From positions 1-10,255 of the forward strand of contig NZ_DATJMN010000342.1 of assembly GCF_035508675.1 (NCBI RefSeq): a DNA stretch of 10,255 nucleotides. Direction: 5' to 3'. Position 1 is the first letter of the stretch. Every line of letters starts with the position of its first letter. The notes under the pieces were generated by a model. It saw only the letters and a program-made list of their open reading frames with translations, was not told the origin of the DNA and did no database searches. Position numbers and translations under genes: made by a program. Origin of the DNA: Dyella_B sp035508675 (lineage in GTDB: Bacteria; Pseudomonadota; Gammaproteobacteria; Xanthomonadales; Rhodanobacteraceae). Below, piece by piece: positions 6,785 to 10,255 of this stretch.

Positions 6785-6801
6785 ATTACATTTAATGTAA
6801 T
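6785..6801. promoter_or_regulatory. Perfect 17-bp AT-rich palindrome, candidate operator
   Basis: ATTACATT-T-AATGTAAT has perfect 8-bp arms around a single T, which is striking in GC-rich surroundings. It begins inside the last four bases of the outer terminal repeat and lies 148 bp upstream of the sugar transferase ATG. The shape suits a dimeric repressor or activator site for the polysaccharide gene, but I cannot name the regulator. It could instead be part of the mobile element end. Confidence 0.4.
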
Positions 6802-6804
6802 ACC

Positions 6805-6835
6805 GCAAGTGTGTATCAGCCATGTAACACCTTGC
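6805..6835 (+). other. Imperfect leader hairpin upstream of sugar transferase
   Basis: GCAAGTGT (6805-6812) pairs with ACACCTTGC (6827-6835) with one bulged base around a 14-nt loop. It lies between the AT-rich palindrome and the sugar transferase start. It may be a leader structure; nothing identifies it as a known riboswitch, and no confident promoter hexamers are visible nearby. Confidence 0.2.
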
Positions 6836-6948
6836 ATGCCTGTGCCGCCGGCCATTGGTGGACAAGCCCAAAAGGCCATCGACACCACAAAAAAAAGAGC
6901 GTACTTTCAAGTTCGCTTATAGGGACATGGCACTGGGGGAATACCTGC

Positions 6949-8349
6949 ATGTTTCATTTTCTGCGACGTCAAACGGTGCGCTGGCTGCTGTTGTTCGGCA
7001 TCGCCGAATTGCTGCTGCTTGCGGGTTCATTGCACGTGGCGATGCATATTCGCTATATCGGCAATCCGGAAGACCGGCTCTATGTTTCGCATCATTTGCT
7101 GCTGCGGTCTTTTATTTTCGCCGCGGTGATTTTGCTCGGTATGGCCGCGCTCGGCGAATATCGCACGCATTTGCGCACCACTTGGCAGGGCGCCTTGGCA
7201 AGGCAAGCCGTCGCCTTCGTCATAGGCGGCCTTTTGCTGGTCATCGGTTATTACGCCGTGCCGCAGGCCTATGTCGGCCGTGGCGTGCTGGGCATTGCGC
7301 TGGTGATCGGCTTTGTGGCGGTGATGATGTTTCGCCTGCTGTTCATGCGCGTGGTCGATATCGACTCGCTCAAGCCGCGCGTGCTGATCCTGGGCACCGG
7401 CCACCGTGCCGCGCAGATCCACAACCGCATGCGCCGGCGCTCGGACCGGCGCGGTTTTACGATCGTCGGCTATCTGCCCTGCCCCGGCGAAGAACTGGCC
7501 ATTCCGGCGGAGCACGTGCTTGCCCTGGACGCCCCCTTGCCCGATCTGGTCAGGCGCGAACAGATCAACGAGATCGTGGTAGGCGTCGACGATCGCCGCG
7601 GCAGGCTGCCGATGGATGGCTTGCTGCAATGCCGGCAGGCCGGTGTGATGATCACCGACCTCACCACCTTCTTCGAGCGCGAATCCGGCCGCGTGCAATT
7701 GTCGTGGCTGGAGCCGTCGTGGCTGGTCTTTTCGCATGGTTTCAACGCCACGCCGGTGCGCCGGCTGAGCAAGCGCTGCTTTGACGTGCTGGCGGCAAGC
7801 GTGCTGCTGTTGCTGTGCTGGCCGTTGATGGTGGCGGTGGCGCTGGCGATTCGGCTGGAGTCCGGACCCGGCCAACCCATCCTGTATCGGCAGGAACGCG
7901 TCGGCGAAGACGGCAAGACATTCTGGCTGCTCAAGTTCCGCAGCATGCGCACCGATGCCGAACGCGACGGCGTGGCGCGCTGGGCCAGCAAGCACGACGA
8001 TCGCGTCACACGCGTGGGCCGGGTTTGCCGCAAGCTGCGCTTCGATGAATTGCCGCAGCTATGGAACGTGCTCAAGAGCGACATGAGCATCGTCGGCCCG
8101 CGCCCCGAGCGTCCGCAGTTCGTTGCGGACCTGGCCACCAAGATTCCTTTCTACAGCTTGCGCCATTGCCTGAAACCAGGCCTGGCCGGCTGGGCGCAAT
8201 TGAGCTATCCGTACGGCGCGTCGGAAGAGGATGCGGCGGAAAAACTCAAATACGACCTGTTTTACGTCAAGAATCACAATTTGCTGCTGGACATGTTGAT
8301 CCTGATCGAGACGGTGGAAGTGGTGCTGTTCCATCGCGGTGCGCGTTGA
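6949..8349 (+). CDS. EpsB-type undecaprenyl-phosphate sugar transferase (polyprenyl glycosylphosphotransferase)
   Basis: This inner-membrane protein (466 residues) should transfer a sugar-1-phosphate from a UDP-sugar to undecaprenyl phosphate, the first step of exopolysaccharide repeat-unit assembly. It has four N-terminal membrane segments (about 11-31, 53-69, 85-103, 113-133). A cytoplasmic nucleotide-binding-like domain follows, with RVLILGTGHRAAQI (144-157). A fifth hydrophobic segment (278-301) then opens the catalytic Bac_transf domain. Key motifs are KRCFDVLAAS (275-284), WLLKFRSMR (326-334) and KLRFDELPQLWNVL with Asp366-Glu367, followed by SIVGPRPERP (380-389). The ending (EVVLFHRGAR) is close to the EpsB subgroup linked to PEP-CTERM/EpsH-type exopolysaccharide loci. 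GGGGGA at 6935-6940, eight bases before the ATG, sets the start; an in-frame extension to 6811 would add a non-membrane leader and has no ribosome site. Confidence 0.9.
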   Translation: MFHFLRRQTVRWLLLFGIAELLLLAGSLHVAMHIRYIGNPEDRLYVSHHLLLRSFIFAAVILLGMAALGEYRTHLRTTWQGALARQAVAFVIGGLLLVIGYYAVPQAYVGRGVLGIALVIGFVAVMMFRLLFMRVVDIDSLKPRVLILGTGHRAAQIHNRMRRRSDRRGFTIVGYLPCPGEELAIPAEHVLALDAPLPDLVRREQINEIVVGVDDRRGRLPMDGLLQCRQAGVMITDLTTFFERESGRVQLSWLEPSWLVFSHGFNATPVRRLSKRCFDVLAASVLLLLCWPLMVAVALAIRLESGPGQPILYRQERVGEDGKTFWLLKFRSMRTDAERDGVARWASKHDDRVTRVGRVCRKLRFDELPQLWNVLKSDMSIVGPRPERPQFVADLATKIPFYSLRHCLKPGLAGWAQLSYPYGASEEDAAEKLKYDLFYVKNHNLLLDMLILIETVEVVLFHRGAR

Positions 8350-8357
8350 CATGCGGA

Positions 8358-8383
8358 TTGGAGTGAGCGCACGCGAACTCCAA
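8358..8383. terminator. Stem-loop between convergent genes, candidate terminator
   Basis: TTGGAGT (8358-8364) and ACTCCAA (8377-8383) form a perfect 7-bp stem with a 12-nt loop. It starts eight bases after the sugar transferase stop, in the gap shared with the convergent J-domain gene. No T-tract follows on either strand, so termination activity is uncertain. Confidence 0.3.
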
Positions 8384-8464
8384 CGTCGCGCGGCATGTAT
8401 ATGGCGATGTTGGGGTTCACATGCGTTCATCCCAACCTACCCCGTGGCGCATTGAACGAACTAT

Positions 8465-9127
8465 TCAATTGCGCGCGCTGGAAGGCCTCATCCGCGCCGT
8501 CTTCAGCGAATGCAACGGCGAGCTATACCAATCGACCACCGTGCCATGGTCGAACCGTACCCACGATGGTCCGTATTCCCACAGATCATCCCGAATCGCG
8601 ACAGGATTGCCTTCGATGGCGCGCACGTTTTCCGGCGACATGCCCAAGCTCAGCATCGGCGCTGCCGGGGCTTCTGCCGAGCTGGCGTCGTTGTCACCGG
8701 CAGCGTTTTCGCCGCTTACATTCGATGGTGGCGCCACGCTGGATACGCCCCAAAACAGAATCACGATGGCGGCCAGCGCAATCGGGATCAGCCACCTCAC
8801 GTTCGAGCGGCGCCGTGCGCGCGGTAGCGCCGAAGACGGCGAACGTGGCGGCGGATTGAAACCGGCCGGCGCAGAAGCGGCTCGGGCCGGCGCTGGCGCA
8901 CCGGGAAGGCGCCCATGAATCCGCTGGAATTCGATCGCTGCATCGTATTGCACGTTGAGCTGTTGCAAACGCTGCGCGCTGCGCGAGTCGGAATAGCCGT
9001 GAAGTTTGCGATCCGGATGCAGCGTGGATACGCGGCGGCGATAAGCCTGCTTGAACGTCTGCAGGTCGCAGTCCGGGCTTACCCGCAGCTGCCGGTACAG
9101 CTCGAGAAAATCGATCTCGTTAGCCAC
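8465..9127 (-). CDS. Membrane-anchored J-domain protein
   Basis: From a GTG at 9127 this is a 220-residue protein with an N-terminal J domain (about 5-70). Residues F25-KQAYRRRVSTL lead to the His37-Pro38-Asp39 motif that stimulates Hsp70/DnaK ATPase. A Pro/Ala/Arg-rich linker (75-108) leads to one membrane span (about 112-128). After an acidic Ser/Ala-rich stretch comes a small domain (about 158-205), LGMSPENVRAIEGNP...WEYGPSWVRF...VVDW, whose pattern recalls SmpA/OmlA-like outer-membrane assembly modules. Basic residues before the span put the J domain in the cytoplasm and the C-terminal domain in the periplasm. It lacks the Gly/Phe and zinc domains of DnaJ. AGGGGA ends six bases before the GTG, favouring it; ATG codons at 9145 and 9160 would add 6 or 11 residues. 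The cellular role is unknown. Confidence 0.75.
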   Translation of the reverse strand: MANEIDFLELYRQLRVSPDCDLQTFKQAYRRRVSTLHPDRKLHGYSDSRSAQRLQQLNVQYDAAIEFQRIHGRLPGAPAPARAASAPAGFNPPPRSPSSALPRARRRSNVRWLIPIALAAIVILFWGVSSVAPPSNVSGENAAGDNDASSAEAPAAPMLSLGMSPENVRAIEGNPVAIRDDLWEYGPSWVRFDHGTVVDWYSSPLHSLKTARMRPSSARN

Positions 9128-9163
9128 GCCCTTTCCCCTGTGCATGGTGGTGTCCCGCATACG

Positions 9164-9185
9164 CCTGGCCGCTCGGGCGGCCAGG
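9164..9185 (-). other. Strong hairpin in the 5' leader of the J-domain gene
   Basis: CCTGGCCGC (9164-9172) and GCGGCCAGG (9177-9185) are perfect 9-bp arms around a 4-nt loop. It lies 37 bp upstream of the preferred GTG start and just outside the alternative ATG at 9160, so it would form in the mRNA leader. No T-tract follows. It does not cover the AGGGGA ribosome site. It could influence mRNA stability or be a small repeat. Confidence 0.45.
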
Positions 9186-9240
9186 ATGGGACAGCGCTAG
9201 CCTCGCGCAGGAATGCGCCCTTCGCAAGCACATTTTGCGC

Positions 9241-9269
9241 TTGACTTAGTGTGATACAGTTCTCAAAAT
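9241..9269 (+). promoter_or_regulatory. Candidate sigma70 promoter for the secreted protein gene
   Basis: TTGACT (9241-9246, five of six consensus bases) and CAAAAT (9264-9269, four of six) are separated by exactly 17 bp, in a locally AT-richer stretch. Transcription would begin around 9276, shortly before the AGGGGG ribosome site at 9281-9286. This also argues that translation starts at 9293 and not at the in-frame GTG at 9251 inside the promoter. Confidence 0.5.
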
Positions 9270-9292
9270 CGGACACAGGTAGGGGGTGTGCC

Positions 9293-10054
9293 ATGCAGGG
9301 CTGTCGGGATTACGTTGCCGCTTGTTGCCGCGGGACTTCGGTCGCCGCGCTTCTGCTTGCGGCTTCCGGCACCCCCCTGGCCCAGGCCGCGGCAACCGCG
9401 TTACCCGCCCTGGGCGCCCATACGCTGCAAACGCAATCCGAGGGGCTTGGAACCAGCCCGGTCGTCACCCGCCCGATCACAACACAGCACCGTGACAGCT
9501 CCTTGATCGTTTTCAACGGCGGCTATTCCAGCAACGATTCCAGCCCGCAAGACAGCTACGGCAACCGCTGGAAACAATTGGGCAACGATGTTCCGTTCGG
9601 CAATGGCTACGGCGACCGCTTCAACGTCAAAGCCTATCTGGCGCTGGACGCCAAAGGCGGCCCCGGCCACACCGTCAGCTTCGCCAAGAACGGCGATGCG
9701 GCCGGCGAAATCTCCGTACCGTTTGTCGAAATCACTCATGCAGGTGTCCTGCAAGATGTAAGCCAGAACTACGCACCCACCGGCCTGGTGATGACCAGCG
9801 CGAGTGTGACCACCACCGGTCCGGCAACCCTGATTGCCGTGTGGTGGGGCGATGGCGGCATCAAGCGCATGACGGCAGTACCCAATAATGGGTTTGTCGT
9901 CATCGACAGTTTTCTGAAGCTTCCCGACAACAGCGGCGTGCAATGTGCGGTGGCGTACAAGCAGGTCGTTGCCGCGGGTACTTACAACGTCAGCTGGACC
10001 GGCGCTCCTGCTCAAGGCGCCATTTTGTGGTTGCTCGCATTCCAATCGAAATAA
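9293..10054 (+). CDS. Secreted beta-rich protein of unrecognised family
   Basis: I do not recognise this 253-residue protein. It has a hydrophobic signal segment (about 14-30) ending in PLAQAAA, so it is probably exported, with cleavage near residue 32. The mature part has short beta-like stretches rich in Gly, Asn, Thr and Trp. Notable are DSYGNRWKQLG (87-97), AYLALDAKGGPGHTVSF (114-130), PFVEITHAG (143-151), TLIAVWWGDGG (179-189) and the hydrophobic ending GAILWLLAFQ (242-251). The order D-x-x-GN-x-W, then GG...VSF, then VE resembles beta-sandwich domains seen in many secreted and appendage proteins; this is inference. Two cysteines (11, 12) precede the signal cleavage site, and mature Cys218 is unpaired. 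There is no PEP-CTERM or other sorting tail. AGGGGG (9281-9286) lies six bases before the ATG. It is divergent from the J-domain gene. Confidence 0.75.
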   Translation: MQGCRDYVAACCRGTSVAALLLAASGTPLAQAAATALPALGAHTLQTQSEGLGTSPVVTRPITTQHRDSSLIVFNGGYSSNDSSPQDSYGNRWKQLGNDVPFGNGYGDRFNVKAYLALDAKGGPGHTVSFAKNGDAAGEISVPFVEITHAGVLQDVSQNYAPTGLVMTSASVTTTGPATLIAVWWGDGGIKRMTAVPNNGFVVIDSFLKLPDNSGVQCAVAYKQVVAAGTYNVSWTGAPAQGAILWLLAFQSK

Positions 10055-10141
10055 ATGGATGGGCTGGCTTTGCACTTTCAAATTTTTGGTGCGCCGGCAA
10101 GTAGATCGACAAGGAAACACAAACGGGGAATCCGTGGGGGA

Positions 10142-10159
10142 CTGACGTAGCAACGTCAG
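10142..10159 (+). other. Short perfect hairpin downstream of the secreted protein gene
   Basis: CTGACGT (10142-10148), loop AGCA, then ACGTCAG (10153-10159) form a perfect 7-bp stem. It lies about 90 bp after the stop codon, with no T-tract. It could be a weak terminator or an operator for a following gene. Confidence 0.3.
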
Positions 10160-10187
10160 CATTGGCATTGAAGGCCCGCTGCAACGC

Positions 10188-10255
10188 ATGAACAACGCCG
10201 CGGCGGACGGCATACGCGAGGTGCCGGCGCAAAACCACTACGCGTTGCGCCAACT
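10188..10255 (+). CDS. Possible 5' end of a further gene (partial)
   Basis: From the ATG at 10188 a frame stays open to the window edge and reads MNNAAADGIREVPAQNHYAL. The codons are GC-rich like the neighbouring genes, and the frame is open back to a stop at 10143-10145. GAAGG lies 13 bases upstream, too far for a good ribosome site. Only 22 codons are visible and no family is recognised. Confidence 0.35.
   Translation, partial: MNNAAADGIREVPAQNHYALRQ

Larger units (their letters stand above)
6459..6788. mobile_element. Outer MITE-like element with 20-bp terminal inverted repeats
   Basis: TAATGGCGCTAACTTAAGCG (6459-6478) is matched in inverted orientation by CGCTTAAGTTAGTGCCATTA (6769-6788) with one mismatch, and one further base pair matches on the inside. 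The 330-bp interval holds no transposase and no convincing gene. It contains a degenerate GC-hairpin repeat split by the inner element. Without the inner element and its target copy the outer unit would be 123 bp. No direct repeat flanks it, so it may be an old MITE or an IS remnant. This and its contents fill most of the 532-bp gap between the GMC gene and the sugar transferase. Confidence 0.6.

Noticed and set aside
6789..6796. Target duplication for the outer element (TTAAT at 6458-6462 and 6792-6796)
   Set aside because: The second copy does not abut the symmetric end of the inverted repeat, so it cannot be a proper target duplication.
6811..6948. N-terminal extension of the sugar transferase
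   Set aside because: The leader translates to a His/Cys-rich non-membrane stretch over the regulatory region, with no ribosome site, whereas GGGGGA precedes 6949 at ideal spacing.
7027..7995. 322-residue minus-strand frame opposite the sugar transferase
   Set aside because: Antisense shadow rich in His/Gln/Ala; the plus strand carries the conserved transferase motifs.
9293..10054. PEP-CTERM sorting signal on the secreted protein, suggested by the EpsB-type transferase nearby
   Set aside because: No PEP motif followed by a membrane helix and basic tail; the protein ends in a short hydrophobic strand plus QSK.
1..10255. tRNA, rRNA, CRISPR arrays or attachment sites
   Set aside because: No cloverleaf, regularly spaced direct repeats or rRNA-like sequence was seen by reading; this was not checked with covariance-model tools.

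Overview
The window is GC-rich, with compact intergenic regions and dispersed GC-rich hairpin repeats. The gene types (an EpsB-type initiating sugar transferase, a membrane J-domain protein, a TviB/WbpO-like sugar-nucleotide dehydrogenase) and the CCCTCCCCT/AGGGGAGGG hairpins fit a gammaproteobacterium of the Xanthomonadales, probably Rhodanobacteraceae (Dyella/Rhodanobacter-like). This placement is inference; there is no rRNA or other marker gene here.

Layout. 1-156: a perfect REP-like palindrome and one GC-hairpin repeat. 157-1152 (+): secreted PHB-depolymerase-like esterase. 1169-1924 (-): TPR protein, convergent with the esterase, with an unclear and possibly damaged N-terminus. 2168-6416 (+): nucleotide-sugar 6-dehydrogenase, UDP-glucuronate-epimerase-type SDR and GMC flavin oxidoreductase, all co-directional; the first intergenic gap holds an inverted doublet of the GC-hairpin repeat. 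6417-6948: gene-free, with two nested inverted-repeat elements. 6949-8349 (+): EpsB-type polyprenyl-phosphate sugar transferase. 8465-9127 (-): membrane-anchored J-domain protein. 9293-10054 (+): secreted protein of unrecognised family, with a plausible sigma70 promoter. 10055-10255: a short hairpin and perhaps the start of another gene.

The four (+) genes from 2168 to 8349 look like a small surface-polysaccharide module. The dehydrogenase makes a UDP-hexuronic acid (probably N-acetylated), the epimerase interconverts its C4 configuration, the oxidoreductase has an unknown redox role, and the transferase starts repeat-unit assembly on undecaprenyl phosphate. No other glycosyltransferase, flippase, polymerase or exporter is present, so the rest must be encoded elsewhere.

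The most distinctive structure is at 6459-6788. A 198-bp element (6526-6723) with terminal inverted repeats and no transposase sits exactly in the loop of a GC-hairpin repeat. It is flanked by an identical 9-bp target duplication, and removing it restores the repeat. This composite lies inside a second pair of 20-bp inverted repeats, and a perfect 17-bp AT-rich palindrome overlaps the outer end just upstream of the sugar transferase.
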